A stretch of 64,000 nucleotides of DNA from Bradyrhizobium sp. sBnM-33 (GTDB taxonomy: Bacteria > Pseudomonadota > Alphaproteobacteria > Rhizobiales > Xanthobacteraceae), in NCBI RefSeq assembly GCF_032917945.1, contig NZ_CP136624.1, positions 5,580,001 through 5,644,000 of the forward strand. The letters run 5' to 3'. Positions 32,623 to 42,267 of the stretch are shown here, piece after piece. The position numbers and the translations under genes are program-made. The stretch's first letter is position 1, and the number at the start of each line of letters is the position of its first letter. The notes under the pieces were generated by a model. The model searched no databases and was not told the origin of the DNA. It was given only the letters and a program-made list of their open reading frames with translations.

Positions 32623-34011
32623 TCACGGCTGCGACTTCGCAGCGCCGCCCGCTGGCTCGGCCGGTGCCGGGCCGGTTTGTCCCTTTTGATCGCCCTCGCC
32701 TCGCTCGCGCTTGCCGCGGCGCTCGCCATCGTTCGCTTGACCGTCCTTGCCCGGACCTGCCTTGGCATCGGGGCTGCGACTGCGCTTGCGCGGCGCGAGG
32801 TCGGCGGTCGGCGCACGGTCGTCGGTCCCAATCAAGACCTTGGCGCCGTCGGACAGGTTCGCAAAACCCGTGGTCACGACACGGTCGGAGATCGAAAGCC
32901 CGCTCGCAATGACAGCATCGTTCTCGTTCTGCTGTGTCACCACGACTGCCTTCGCCGTCGCCACGTTGTCGGGACCGATCACGTAGCTGAACGTACCCAC
33001 AGGGCCACGCTGCACGGCCGAGGTCGGCACCACGATTGCCTTCTCCAGCGTTTCGACCTTCAGCCGCACATTGACGAACTGTCCGGGCCAGAGCTGGAAT
33101 TTGGCGTTGGGAAACTCAGCCTTCAGTTTCAGCGTGCCCGTGGTCGGGTCGACCTGGTTATCGATGCCTTTGAGCGTACCTGTATCAATGACCGTCACGC
33201 CGTCATTGCCGAACACGTCCACCAAGAGCGGTCCCTTGGCGGCGGCAGCGTTGACCCGCACGATTTGCTGCTGCGGTAGGCTGAACTGCACCGCGATCGG
33301 CTGCAATTGCGTGATGATGACGAGGCCTGTGACGTCGGAGGCGCGGATGATGTTGCCCTGGTCGACCTGGCGCAGGCCGGCGCGCCCCGACAGCGGCGCG
33401 ATGACCTTGGTGTAGCCGAGCATCGCCTTGGCATTATCAATCGCGGCCTGGTCGGCCTGCACCAGTGCTTCCTGCTGGGCGACCACGGCGCGCTGGGTAT
33501 CGGCCTGTTGCTTCGAGCCGGCATTCGAGGCGGCAAGCTGCTGATAGCGTGCCAGATCGAGCTTCTGGTTGGCGAGCAGCGCCTCGTCCTGCGCCTTCTT
33601 CGCCACCGCCTGGTCGTACTGCGCCTGGTAAATGACCGGGTCGATCTCGGCCAGCACGTCGCCCTGCTTGACGTCCTGGCCCTCGACGAAGTTCACCTTG
33701 ATCAGCTTGCCGTCGACCTGGGCGCGCACCGTCACCGTATTCAGCGCGCGGACCGAGCCCACGGCATCGAGATAGACAGGCACATCCTGTGTGCGGGGCA
33801 TCGCCGCCAGCACCGGTACCGGAAGATCGGGACGTGCGCCGGGCCCGCCACGGCCGCTCTGCTTCTGCTGAAAGGCATTCCAGCCGAGATAGCCGAGGCC
33901 GGCGAGGATCAACAGCGTGATCGAAAGCGACACCATCCGCCGGCCGATGCCGCGCGCGACGCGCTTGCCCGCCGTCTTTGGGGCGTCCTTCACTTCCGGC
34001 TTAAAGAGCAT
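32623..34011 (-). CDS. RND periplasmic membrane-fusion protein (MdtA-like)
   Basis: A 462-residue protein with an inner-membrane anchor (MVSLSITLLILAGLGYLGWN). The lipoyl halves are AQVDGKLIKVNFVEGQDVKQ and YTKVIAPLSGRAGLRQVDQG, separated by a long coiled-coil hairpin (AQYDQAVAKKAQDEALLANQ...). Beta-barrel and membrane-proximal domains follow. The last 60 residues are a charged, low-complexity tail rich in Lys, Gly and Glu, longer than in E. coli MdtA. The start overlaps the outer-membrane factor gene by 11 bases; the first pump gene begins 48 bases after its stop. It links pump to outer-membrane channel. Confidence 0.9.
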   Translation of the reverse strand: MLFKPEVKDAPKTAGKRVARGIGRRMVSLSITLLILAGLGYLGWNAFQQKQSGRGGPGARPDLPVPVLAAMPRTQDVPVYLDAVGSVRALNTVTVRAQVDGKLIKVNFVEGQDVKQGDVLAEIDPVIYQAQYDQAVAKKAQDEALLANQKLDLARYQQLAASNAGSKQQADTQRAVVAQQEALVQADQAAIDNAKAMLGYTKVIAPLSGRAGLRQVDQGNIIRASDVTGLVIITQLQPIAVQFSLPQQQIVRVNAAAAKGPLLVDVFGNDGVTVIDTGTLKGIDNQVDPTTGTLKLKAEFPNAKFQLWPGQFVNVRLKVETLEKAIVVPTSAVQRGPVGTFSYVIGPDNVATAKAVVVTQQNENDAVIASGLSISDRVVTTGFANLSDGAKVLIGTDDRAPTADLAPRKRSRSPDAKAGPGKDGQANDGERRGKRERGEGDQKGQTGPAPAEPAGGAAKSQP

Positions 34012-35488
34012 CGACCGGCCTTTCCATCCTTGGCTCCCAGCCGCCCCCCAGCGCCTGATAGAGACTGACGATTGCCAGCAGCCGGGCCAGTTGGGCCTGC
34101 GAAAGCGCGTCCTCGGCCTGGAACAATGTTAGCTGCGTATTTAGCACAGTTACGATGTCGGCGGTTCCGGCCCGCAGCTGCTGCTCGGACAGCTCGAAGG
34201 CTCGCCGCGATGCTGCCACCACTTCGCGCTGCAGCCGCAGCCTCTCGGTCGTCTGGCGGATCGACGTCAATGCATTATCGACATCGGCAAAAGCCTGCAC
34301 GACGGTCTTGCGATAGATCTGCAGCAACTCGTCCTGCCGCGCCTTGGTGAATTCGAAATTGCCGAGGATCCTGCCACCATCGAAGATCGGCTGGGTCAGG
34401 CTGCCGACCATGCTGAAGAATGCGGCTTGGGGCTGAAACAGCGACGACAGCGCCGAACTTTGATAGCCGCCCTGCCCCGTCAATTGAATGCTGGGGAAAA
34501 ATTGCGCGCGGGCGCTGCCGACATTAGCGGTGGCCGAGGCAAGCTGCGCTTCCTGGCGGCGGATGTCAGGGCGTTGCGTCAGCAACTCAGAAGGCAGGCC
34601 CGGCGTGACGCGTGGCGCGGCAATCCGATTGAGGGTTCCGCCGGTGACACGCACGGATTCCGGCGGCCGCGACACCAGGGTTGCCAGTGCGTTGATGTTC
34701 TGGTCGAGCGTCTGCCGCAGCGGCGGCACCAGCGCCCGCTGGTTGGCGACCACGCTTTCCTGCTGCGCGACATCGAGGTCAGTACCGGTGCCCGCCCTGA
34801 AGCGTTCCTTGATGGCGTTGAGGATGCGTTCGGCGCTGGCGATGTTTCGCTGTGCCACGCGAATCCGGTCCTGCGCGGCGAGCACCTGGAAATAGGCATT
34901 GGCGACCGTCGTCAGCGCGGCCAGCGCGATGACGTCGCGGTCAAAGCGGGTGGCAATCGCGGTCTCTTCCGCCGCCTGGGCGGCGTCGCGGTTCTTTCCC
35001 CAAAAATCCAATTCGTAGCTGGCGCTGAGCGAGGCCGAATAGTTGACTACCTCACGGCCGCCGATGGACAGACCGCTGGCACTCGAGCCCGAGGTGCGGG
35101 AATAGCTTTCCTGACCCGTGCCGCTGAGACTCGGCAACAGCGCCGCACCGGCGATCCGCGCCTGCGCATCGGCCTGCTTGAACCGCGCGGTAGCCGCCGC
35201 AATGTCCAGATTGACGGTCTGCGCCTCTTCCATCAGGCCGGTCAGCTCCCGCGAACGAAATCCGCGCCACCAGTCGAGCGTCGGCGGTGCGTCCGCGGCC
35301 TTCGAAAGCCGGGCCGCCTTGTAGCCGTCGGGTATGTCGAGCGCAGGGTCGGGAAGGTCCTTGGTCAGGATGCAGCCCGCGGAGCTGGCGACGAGGCCAA
35401 GCACGGCAAGCGATCGCGCCAGCCGCTTGCCGCCCGGAATGAGAACAGGCCAACCTTCGATCGCAACAGTTGCAATGCGCTGGATCAC
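34001..35488 (-). CDS. RND outer-membrane factor lipoprotein (NodT/OprM family)
   Basis: A 495-residue protein. A lipobox (LGLVASSAGC, Cys near 39) marks an outer-membrane lipoprotein. The two repeated efflux domains show TLDWWRGFRSRELTGLMEEA, ASYELDFWGKNRDAA, a second half with LLTQRPDIRRQEAQLASATA and SLTQPIFDGGRILGNFEFTK, and the ending LYQALGGGWEPR, all standard for the TolC-like NodT family. It is the first gene of the efflux operon, which differs from E. coli mdtABC (no outer-membrane gene). The region upstream (35489-35857) should carry the promoter. Confidence 0.9.
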   Translation of the reverse strand: MIQRIATVAIEGWPVLIPGGKRLARSLAVLGLVASSAGCILTKDLPDPALDIPDGYKAARLSKAADAPPTLDWWRGFRSRELTGLMEEAQTVNLDIAAATARFKQADAQARIAGAALLPSLSGTGQESYSRTSGSSASGLSIGGREVVNYSASLSASYELDFWGKNRDAAQAAEETAIATRFDRDVIALAALTTVANAYFQVLAAQDRIRVAQRNIASAERILNAIKERFRAGTGTDLDVAQQESVVANQRALVPPLRQTLDQNINALATLVSRPPESVRVTGGTLNRIAAPRVTPGLPSELLTQRPDIRRQEAQLASATANVGSARAQFFPSIQLTGQGGYQSSALSSLFQPQAAFFSMVGSLTQPIFDGGRILGNFEFTKARQDELLQIYRKTVVQAFADVDNALTSIRQTTERLRLQREVVAASRRAFELSEQQLRAGTADIVTVLNTQLTLFQAEDALSQAQLARLLAIVSLYQALGGGWEPRMERPVDAL

Positions 35489-35857
35489 ACCCGTTCTCCA
35501 CCGGGCAAATCCCGGCCCGGCGCAATATGAGCGCTTCTCCAGTTGGGCTGCGATGCGTTCACGGGGGGTGATGCTTCCGTTGTAACCGAGCCCCGATATT
35601 AGCCTTGCGATCAGCGAGCGGACAGCCCCGCGCAGCCTCTCGCCGATCGTGCGTTCAGGTGCGTGAAACGGGCAGCAAAGAGCTCACTTGCCCTTATTTT
35701 ATAGGGCCTGGAACGATGTCGGGGCGTCGCGGGACCGCCGATTCTTACGAAGATTTCATGGGGTTTTTCCCCTGTTCTGACGTCCGACACCGACTCGTCG
35801 CACAGCGGAGCCCCGCCTGTGGCCAATTTGAAACTCCGGGAACAGCCGCATTTTCGC
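35489..35857. promoter_or_regulatory. Intergenic region upstream of the efflux operon
   Basis: Presumed promoter region of the outer-membrane factor gene on the minus strand. A weak GGGG-TTTTT-CCCC hairpin lies near 35759-35773. No TetR-type operator or gene could be recognised. Confidence 0.3.
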
Positions 35858-35930
35858 GCATGGACCGGACACGGAACGAGGACGGCTTGCGGCGGGCCTC
35901 GCGCTCGCCGAAGCGCTCGGCGCGGAGTAA
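35858..35930 (+). pseudogene. 3' remnant of a FAD-dependent amine oxidase-like gene (COG2907 type)
   Basis: The frame gives AWTGHG, then after small indels EDGLAAGLALAEALGAE and a TAA at 35928. This is the typical C-terminus (AxCGxGFHEDGLxAGLxxAEALG) of the NAD/FAD-binding protein that precedes DUF1365 and cfa in many proteobacteria. Only the last 25 or so residues remain. The stop lies two bases before the ATG of the DUF1365 remnant, preserving the ancestral spacing. Confidence 0.5.
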
Positions 35931-35932
35931 CC

Positions 35933-36165
35933 ATGCTCGTAACGCTGCGAAGAGAGAAACCAGACAATTATGCTGATGCTGCCGCGGCGCTTTACGTCGG
36001 CTGTCTCATGCATGCGCGGCTGCAGCCGATCGGCCATCGCTTCAGCTATCGCGTTACGAGCCTGCTGATCGACTGGACCGGCTGGCCGACGCGAACCGAA
36101 TCGGTGCTGCTCTGCGTCAACCGCGCAGCGTTCTACAGTGTCTACGAGGCATGCGGCCGCTCCCA
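35933..36165 (+). pseudogene. DUF1365-family gene, 5' fragment with frameshifts
   Basis: From ATG 35933 the translation includes AALYVGCLMHARLQPIGHRF, SYRVTSLLID, a hallmark DUF1365 N-terminus. After LLID the family sequence DRLADANRIG continues in a second frame and returns to the first at VNRAAFYSVYEA, after which similarity ends. About 200 residues of the normal protein are missing. DUF1365 genes sit between the amine oxidase-like gene and cfa, as here, so this is a decayed operon partner. Confidence 0.65.
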
Positions 36166-36311
36166 CGGCAGGGCGCGGCCTTCAATACCCGCTTGGCGAG
36201 CGGAAAAATCAACGACTATACTTCGCCGGCGTTGTCCACCCGTGCCAAGCATTGAAGTAGGGTCGATCGGCCATGCGAAGTCCGGGTAAACCGCAATTCG
36301 ATGGATCGCAC

Positions 36312-37541
36312 ATGCCCGAGTTGATTTCGGTTACATCGGAAACTGTAGACGCGACGTTTCCGGAATTGCCCCGCATGGTCCGCCTGGCGCTGGGCTTTGG
36401 TTCAAAGCTGCAACACGGCACGCTCGACGTGACGCTGGCCGACGGCCGCGTGGTCCGGTTGGGCGGCAATGGGCCGGGTCCCGCCGCCGTGATGAAGATT
36501 TACGATTACGGCTTTGCCTCGCGGTTTTTGCGCGGTGGCGACATCGGCATTGCGGAAGCCTATCTGCGCGGTGAATGGGACACGCCCGATCTCACGCAAT
36601 TTCTCTATCTGTTCTGCGTCAACCAGGACTGGATGCAGACGATAGTGGTCGCCAACCCGCTGACGCGCACCTTCCAGGCCGTTAGGCATTGGCTTAACCG
36701 CAACACAAAGCGGCAGGCTCGCCGCAACATCTATGCGCATTACGACATCGGCAACGCCTTCTATTCGGCGTGGCTCGATCCCAGCATGACGTATTCGTCG
36801 GCGCTGTTCGAGGACGACACGCCTGACCTGACGGCTGCACAACACAACAAATACCGGCGGCTCGCCGAGGCCATCGATCTGCGGCCGGGCCAGAAGCTTT
36901 TGGAGATTGGCTGCGGATGGGGCGGCTTTGCCGAATATGCCGCCAAGACGTTCGGCGCCAAGGTGGTCGGGCTCACCATCAGCAAGGAACAGCGCGATTT
37001 CGCACAGGCACGCATTCAGAACGCCGGACTCGGCGATAGGGTCGAGATCAAGCTCAGGGATTATCGCGACGAGCGCGACCGCTATGACCGGATCGTCTCG
37101 ATCGAGATGATCGAGGCGGTCGGCGAGCAGTTCTGGCCGAAGTACTTTTCACAGTTGCGCGACCGCCTGCTGCCGGGTGGCCTCGCCGGCATCCAGGCCA
37201 TCACCATCCAGGACAGCCTGTTCCAGGCCTATCGGCGCGAAGTCGACTTCATCCAGCGCTACGTCTTTCCGGGCGGCATGCTGCCGTCGCCGCAGATTCT
37301 GAAAACGCTCGGCGAACGCTTCGGCGTTCCCGTCATCCGCGAACGTATCTTTGGGCAAGATTATGCCAAGACGCTCGCGATCTGGCGAAGCAATTTCCGC
37401 GCAGCCTGGCCGAACCTGACGCCGTCAGGCTTCGACGATCGCTTCCGGCGGCTGTGGGAATACTACCTCGCCTATTGCGAGGCCGGTTTCCTGTCGGGAA
37501 ATATCGACGTGCGCCAGGTGGTATTTGCGAAATCGGGCTGA
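36312..37541 (+). CDS. cfa: Cyclopropane-fatty-acyl-phospholipid synthase family methyltransferase
   Basis: A 409-residue protein. The substrate-binding N-terminal domain includes PAAVMKIYDYGFASRFLRGG. The methyltransferase domain begins NIYAHYDIGNAFYSAWLDPS with the SAM-binding LLEIGCGWGGFAEYAA, GLTISKEQRDFAQARI, DRIVSIEMIEAVGEQFWPKY and QAITIQDSLF, and ends with VFPGGMLPS and DYAKTLAIWRSNF. It adds a methylene bridge from S-adenosylmethionine to unsaturated membrane acyl chains. Start MPELISV (36312) is preferred over an upstream in-frame ATG at 36273. Its usual partners upstream (amine oxidase-like, DUF1365) are broken. Confidence 0.88.
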   Translation: MPELISVTSETVDATFPELPRMVRLALGFGSKLQHGTLDVTLADGRVVRLGGNGPGPAAVMKIYDYGFASRFLRGGDIGIAEAYLRGEWDTPDLTQFLYLFCVNQDWMQTIVVANPLTRTFQAVRHWLNRNTKRQARRNIYAHYDIGNAFYSAWLDPSMTYSSALFEDDTPDLTAAQHNKYRRLAEAIDLRPGQKLLEIGCGWGGFAEYAAKTFGAKVVGLTISKEQRDFAQARIQNAGLGDRVEIKLRDYRDERDRYDRIVSIEMIEAVGEQFWPKYFSQLRDRLLPGGLAGIQAITIQDSLFQAYRREVDFIQRYVFPGGMLPSPQILKTLGERFGVPVIRERIFGQDYAKTLAIWRSNFRAAWPNLTPSGFDDRFRRLWEYYLAYCEAGFLSGNIDVRQVVFAKSG

Positions 37542-37572
37542 TCGCCCTGCCCCAACGCTGACTTGTATGGCC

Positions 37573-37595
37573 GGCGGCCCTCCTTTAGGGTCGCC
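37573..37595 (+). terminator. Hairpin between cfa and cysK
   Basis: GGCGGCCCT pairs with AGGGTCGCC (9 bp with one G-T) around a five-base loop. It lies 32 bases after the cfa stop and 37 before cysK. No T-run, so its role (terminator or leader structure) is open. Confidence 0.4.
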
Positions 37596-37631
37596 TAACG
37601 ATTAGGCAAACAAACCGGCGATTTCAAAGAC

Positions 37632-38672
37632 ATGGCCTTCAACAAAGACGTCATCGAAGCGATCGGCAACACGCCCCTTATCAAGCTGAAGCACGCTTCC
37701 GAAGCGACCGGCTGCACCATTCTCGGCAAGTCCGAATTCATGAATCCCGGCCAGTCGGTCAAGGACCGCGCCGGCAAATGGATGATCCTGGAGGCCGAGA
37801 AGCGCGGCGATCTCAAGCCGGGCGGACTCGTGGTGGAATCGACCGCCGGCAATACCGGCATCGGGCTCGCCGTGGTTGCCAACGCTCGCGGTTACCGCAC
37901 GCTGATCCTGATCCCGGAAACGCAGAGCCAGGAAAAGAAGGACATGCTGCGGCTGTGCGGCGCCGAGCTGATCGAAGTGCCGCAACTGCCCTATTCCAAT
38001 CCGAACAATTATCAGCATGTCGGGCGGCGGCTCGCTGATCAGCTTCGCAAGACCGAGCCGAACGGCGTGCTTTTCGCCGACCAGTGGAACAATCTCGACA
38101 ACGCCAAGGCGCATTACGAATCCACCGGACCCGAGATCTGGGAGCAGACCGGCGGCACGGTCGACGGTTTTATCTGCTCGGTCGGCACCGGCGGCACGCT
38201 CGCGGGTACCAGCCGCTTTCTGAAGGAGAAGAACAAGGACATCGTGACCGCCTGTGCCGATCCGCACGGCTTTGCGATGTACGAGCTGTTCAAGCATGGT
38301 AAGGCCAAATCGACGCCAGGCGACTCAATCACCGAAGGCATCGGGCTCGGCCGCGTCACGCCCATTATCGAGACCGCTGTTGTCGATGACGCTTTCCTGA
38401 TTTCGGACGAGGAAGCCGTGACGGTGATCTACGAATTGCTCGAGCAGGAAGGCCTGTGCCTCGGCGGCTCCACCGGCATCAACGTCGCTGGTGCGATCCA
38501 ATTGGCAAGGCAGCTCGGACCCGGCAAGACCATCGTCACCGTGCTGGCCGATTCCGGCGGCCGCTATCAGTCAAAGCTGTTCAATCCGGCGTTCATGCGC
38601 TCGAAGAACCTGCCGGTGCCGGCATGGCTGGAGAAGCGCACCAAGATCGACGTGCCGTTCGAGAAGGTGTGA
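37632..38672 (+). CDS. cysK: Cysteine synthase A-type PLP enzyme
   Basis: A 346-residue protein. The PLP-binding lysine is in NPGQSVKDRAGKWM, the substrate loop in VESTAGNTGIGLAVVA, the phosphate-binding loop in CSVGTGGTLAGTSRFL, and the C-terminal Ser/Gly region in VLADSGGRYQSKLFNP. It makes cysteine from O-acetylserine and sulfide; the long form also matches cysteine synthase/cystathionine-beta-synthase relatives. ATG 37632 starts MAFNKDVIEAIGNTPLIKLK, the family N-terminus. It is a single gene, convergent with aapP, with a palindromic repeat between them. Confidence 0.88.
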   Translation: MAFNKDVIEAIGNTPLIKLKHASEATGCTILGKSEFMNPGQSVKDRAGKWMILEAEKRGDLKPGGLVVESTAGNTGIGLAVVANARGYRTLILIPETQSQEKKDMLRLCGAELIEVPQLPYSNPNNYQHVGRRLADQLRKTEPNGVLFADQWNNLDNAKAHYESTGPEIWEQTGGTVDGFICSVGTGGTLAGTSRFLKEKNKDIVTACADPHGFAMYELFKHGKAKSTPGDSITEGIGLGRVTPIIETAVVDDAFLISDEEAVTVIYELLEQEGLCLGGSTGINVAGAIQLARQLGPGKTIVTVLADSGGRYQSKLFNPAFMRSKNLPVPAWLEKRTKIDVPFEKV

Positions 38673-38677
38673 GATTT

Positions 38678-38760
38678 GTAGCCCGGATGGAGCGCAGCGC
38701 AATCCGGGAATCCCGCGCGCGGTACCACCCCCGGATTTCGCTTCGCTCCATCCGGGCTAC
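38678..38760. repeat. Long palindromic intergenic repeat (REP-like)
   Basis: GTAGCCCGGATGGAGCGCAG near 38678 is mirrored by CGCTCCATCCGGGCTAC ending at 38760, giving an 83-base hairpin with a short central loop. This sequence is a known multicopy palindrome in Bradyrhizobium-group genomes (from memory). It sits between the convergent cysK and aapP genes, where it could end both transcripts. Confidence 0.75.
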
Positions 38761-38769
38761 GTTACGTTG

Positions 38770-39513
38770 CTAGTGCCTTAGAATCTGGCTCAGGAACAGC
38801 TTCGTCCGCGCGTGCTGCGGATTGGCGAAGAATTCCTGCGGCGTGTTTGACTCGATCACCTGGCCGGCGTCCATGAACACGACACGGTTGGCGACTTCGC
38901 GGGCAAATCCCATTTCGTGGGTGACCACCAGCATGGTCATGCCTTCTCTGGCGAGGTCGACCATGGTGTCGAGCACTTCCTTGACCATTTCCGGGTCGAG
39001 CGCCGAGGTCGGCTCGTCGAACAGCATTACCTTCGGGTTCATGGTCAGCGCGCGGGCAATGGCGACGCGCTGCTGCTGACCGCCCGACATCTGGCCGGGA
39101 TATTTGTTGGCCTGATGCGGGATCTTGACCCGCTCCAGGAATTTCATCGCGGTCGCCTCGGCGTCCTTTTTCGGAATGTTGCGTACCCAGATCGGCGCCA
39201 GCGTGCAGTTCTCCAGCACGGTCAGGTGCGGAAACAGGTTAAAGCTCTGGAACACCATGCCGACCTCGCGGCGCACTTCATCCACCCGTCGCAGGTTCGG
39301 ACCGAGTTCGATGCCCTCGACCACGATCTGGCCTTCCTGGAACTCCTCCAGCGCGTTGATGCAGCGGATCAGCGTCGACTTGCCCGAGCCCGACGGGCCG
39401 CAGATCACGATGCGCTCGCCCTTGGCGACATCGAGGTTGATGTCGCGCAGGACATGAAAATCGCCGAACCATTTGTTGAGTCCGTTGATGCCAACGATCG
39501 AGTTTGCGGTCAT
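38770..39513 (-). CDS. aapP: General L-amino-acid ABC transporter, ATP-binding protein
   Basis: A 247-residue ABC ATPase: Walker [21 protein letters not shown], signature [15 protein letters not shown], Walker [17 protein letters not shown], switch His in [12 protein letters not shown]. It belongs to the polar amino-acid subfamily. It is the last gene of aapJQMP, 10 bases after aapM. It powers uptake of a broad range of L-amino acids and, in rhizobia, exchange with the host. Confidence 0.92.
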   Translation of the reverse strand: MTANSIVGINGLNKWFGDFHVLRDINLDVAKGERIVICGPSGSGKSTLIRCINALEEFQEGQIVVEGIELGPNLRRVDEVRREVGMVFQSFNLFPHLTVLENCTLAPIWVRNIPKKDAEATAMKFLERVKIPHQANKYPGQMSGGQQQRVAIARALTMNPKVMLFDEPTSALDPEMVKEVLDTMVDLAREGMTMLVVTHEMGFAREVANRVVFMDAGQVIESNTPQEFFANPQHARTKLFLSQILRH

Positions 39514-39523
39514 GGTGATGTAC

Positions 39524-41041
39524 TCAGTTGCGACGATGTGCGTTCAGCCGGTTCTCGACGAACAGCGAGTAACGCGACATCCCGAAGCAGAAGACGAAAT
39601 AGATCAGTCCGGTAAAGGCAAAGCCGGTGAACAGCGTCGTCGGCGTCGACCAGACCGGATCGCTGAAGGAAGCCCTGAGCTGCCCGAGGAGATCGAACAG
39701 CGCGACGATCGAGACCAGCGAGGTATCCTTGAACAGCGCGATGAAGCTGTTGACGAGACCGGGGATGACGTGGCGCAGCGCCTGCGGCATCACGATCAGC
39801 GCCGTGGTCTTGGCCCACGACAGGCCAAGCGCGCTCGCCGCCTCCGCCTGCCCCCGCGGGATCGCCTGCAGGCCGCCTCTGATAACTTCGGCCTGGTAGG
39901 CGCCGGCGAACAGCGCGATGCCGATCAAGGCGCGCATCAGCCCGTCGATGGTGAAGCCGGTCGGGACGAACAGCGGCAACATGTAGGTCGCGAAGAACAG
40001 CACGGTTATCAGCGGAACGCCGCGCCAGAATTCGATGAAGGCAATCGAGAAAATCCGGATCAGCGGAATGGTCGAGCGCCGCCCGAGGGCCAGCGCAATG
40101 CCGACCGGCATGGAGGCGACGATGCCGGTGACGGATACCACTAGCGTCACCAGCAGGCCGCCCCAGAGCCTTGTATCCACAACAGGGAATCCGCCGCGAT
40201 CGAGCCCCATGACGGCGATCACGATGCCGATGCCTGCAAAGGTTGCCAGGCTGGTGACGAGCGGACGCCAGCCGGAACGCACGCCGCCGCCCAGCCAGAA
40301 CAGCACAGTCGACACGATCACGGCGGTCGCCATGAGATCAGCCCAGACCGGGCTGCCCGTGGCCTGGATCTGCTCACGCAACCAGGTCAGCGGCCATATG
40401 AGATATGAAAGAACTACGCCCAGTGAGAACCCAAGCCATCCCAGCAGAGCCAGAATCGGTCCAAAAATCGGATGAGCCGCATTGATTCCGGCGACACCGG
40501 CATTCTTGATTCCACTCGTCAGGCCCGACAGCAGCTCCGCGGTCCAGCTCACGCCAAAGCCGCCCAACCCACCACCGACGAGCAGGAAGAAGCCTATGAC
40601 GGGAAGCGCCAGGAAGAACAGGATGGCGTTCGGACCCTTGGCCGGTAAACGCGGAATCAGCAACGGTACCAAGAGGATCGCGGCAAGAATGAAGGTCAAA
40701 TTAACCCGCCAGCGTTCCGGCTCCGGATAGAATCCGTAGATGAACTGCGAGAACTTGGCTTGAATGAAGGGCCAGCAGGCGCCGACCACATCGCTCGGAT
40801 TTTTCGGGAGGCAGGCGGTGCGGTCCTTGCCGATCCAGACTGCATCGACGAACGCGAACTTCACGGCCGGAACGACGGTGACCCACAGCAGCAACAGGCT
40901 GACGATCGTGAGCAGGATGTTGGTCGGAGAATTGAACAGCCGCGTGCGCAGGAAACCGATGAAGCCGGTGGTCTTCACCGGCGCCGGCCGCTCCGGCACG
41001 AGATCCTGACGGACGAAATTGGATGCGGTCGTGTCGCTCAT
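39524..41041 (-). CDS. aapM: General L-amino-acid ABC transporter, permease M
   Basis: A 505-residue permease with about 10 membrane segments. The last 230 residues are the HisM-type domain with [19 protein letters not shown], the EAA loop [20 protein letters not shown], and AASALGLSW. Start MSDTTASNF at 41041 overlaps the aapQ stop by four bases. It is longer than the roughly 385-residue AapM I recall from Rhizobium leguminosarum: extra hydrophobic segments lie at about 100-300. It pairs with AapQ in the membrane. Confidence 0.88.
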   Translation of the reverse strand: MSDTTASNFVRQDLVPERPAPVKTTGFIGFLRTRLFNSPTNILLTIVSLLLLWVTVVPAVKFAFVDAVWIGKDRTACLPKNPSDVVGACWPFIQAKFSQFIYGFYPEPERWRVNLTFILAAILLVPLLIPRLPAKGPNAILFFLALPVIGFFLLVGGGLGGFGVSWTAELLSGLTSGIKNAGVAGINAAHPIFGPILALLGWLGFSLGVVLSYLIWPLTWLREQIQATGSPVWADLMATAVIVSTVLFWLGGGVRSGWRPLVTSLATFAGIGIVIAVMGLDRGGFPVVDTRLWGGLLVTLVVSVTGIVASMPVGIALALGRRSTIPLIRIFSIAFIEFWRGVPLITVLFFATYMLPLFVPTGFTIDGLMRALIGIALFAGAYQAEVIRGGLQAIPRGQAEAASALGLSWAKTTALIVMPQALRHVIPGLVNSFIALFKDTSLVSIVALFDLLGQLRASFSDPVWSTPTTLFTGFAFTGLIYFVFCFGMSRYSLFVENRLNAHRRN

Positions 41042-42243
41042 CCGCCCATGCTCCGGCTGATCCGCCATCCATAGAAACTCATGATCGCGCTGGTGACCAG
41101 CGAGATCAGGAGATAGACGCCCATGGTGATACCGATGATTTCAATCGCCTGCCCGGTCTGGCTCAACGTCGTTCCCGCGAACACCGAAACCAGGTCGGGA
41201 TAGCCGATCGCCACCGCCAGCGAGGAGTTCTTGGTGAGGTTGAGATATTGGTTGGTCAACGGCGGCAGGATCACGCGCATCGCTTGCGGGATCACGATCA
41301 GGCGCAACACCGAGCCGCGCTGCAGTCCGAGCGAGGAGCCAGCTTCCATCTGGCCCTTGTGCACGGAGAGAATGCCCGCGCGTACGATCTCGGCAATGAA
41401 GGCTGCCGTATAGGTCGACAGCGCCAGCGTCAACGCGACGAATTCGGGAATGAGCCGAGAACCGCCGGCGAAGTTGAAGCCCCTGAGCACGGGCACCTCA
41501 AACGTGACAGGTGCGCCGAAAATCAGCACGCTGAGCAACGGCAGGCCGACGACCATGGCGAGCGCATAAGGCCAGACCTTGATCACCTTGCCGCTTTGGA
41601 AGAGCTGACGGCGCGCGTATCGCCACAATATGATCGCGGCGACAATCGCAACCAGCAGGGCGACCAAGAACGGCTCGAAACCGGCCTCGCCGACAGGCTT
41701 CGGAACAACCAGGCCGCGATTGCTGAGAAAGATGCTGTCGAAGACCGAAATGCTCTGCCGCGGATTAGGCAAAGCGGCGAGCACCGCGAGATACCAGAAC
41801 AGGATCTGGAACAGCAGCGGCAGGTTGCGGATCAGTTCGACATAGCCGCCCGAAATCCGCGCCAGCAGCCAATTCGGCGACAGCCGGCCGAGTGCGACCA
41901 GGAAGCCGATCAGGGTGGCGAAGAAGATGCCGATCACCGAGACCAGCAGCGTATTTAGCAGGCCGACCACAAAGACGCGCGTGTAGGGATCGGACCCCGA
42001 ATATGGGATCAGGCTCTGGCTGACGTCAAAGCCCGCATTGTTGGCAAGAAAGCCGAAGCCCGCGGTGATCCGCTGCGCCTGAAGGTTGGCGCGGGCATTG
42101 GCGACGATCTCGTAGGAGATCCAGGCGAGCGCGGCGACGAACAGGAGCTGGAGTACGAAGCCGCTCCAGCCCGCCCGGCCGCCGAGCGCCCGCTGCAGCT
42201 TGGGAAGTAGCTGCGACGGTGGTTGTCGGGGTTCGATGGCCAT
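41038..42243 (-). CDS. aapQ: General L-amino-acid ABC transporter, permease Q
   Basis: A 401-residue permease, about 8 membrane segments. It has LLNTLLVSVIGIFFATLIGF, YVELIRNLPLLFQILFWYLA and the EAA loop IAEIVRAGILSVHKGQMEAG followed by SSLGLQRGSVLRLIVIPQAM, all typical of the amino-acid permease family. It is 24 bases after aapJ and overlaps aapM. It forms the translocation path with AapM. Confidence 0.9.
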   Translation of the reverse strand: MAIEPRQPPSQLLPKLQRALGGRAGWSGFVLQLLFVAALAWISYEIVANARANLQAQRITAGFGFLANNAGFDVSQSLIPYSGSDPYTRVFVVGLLNTLLVSVIGIFFATLIGFLVALGRLSPNWLLARISGGYVELIRNLPLLFQILFWYLAVLAALPNPRQSISVFDSIFLSNRGLVVPKPVGEAGFEPFLVALLVAIVAAIILWRYARRQLFQSGKVIKVWPYALAMVVGLPLLSVLIFGAPVTFEVPVLRGFNFAGGSRLIPEFVALTLALSTYTAAFIAEIVRAGILSVHKGQMEAGSSLGLQRGSVLRLIVIPQAMRVILPPLTNQYLNLTKNSSLAVAIGYPDLVSVFAGTTLSQTGQAIEIIGITMGVYLLISLVTSAIMSFYGWRISRSMGG

Positions 42244-42267
42244 CGCCGCAGCCCCTCTCGCTGGCGC

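Noticed and set aside
35757..35775. GGGG-TTTTT-CCCC hairpin as a terminator
   Set aside because: Only a four-base stem, and no gene ends nearby on either strand.
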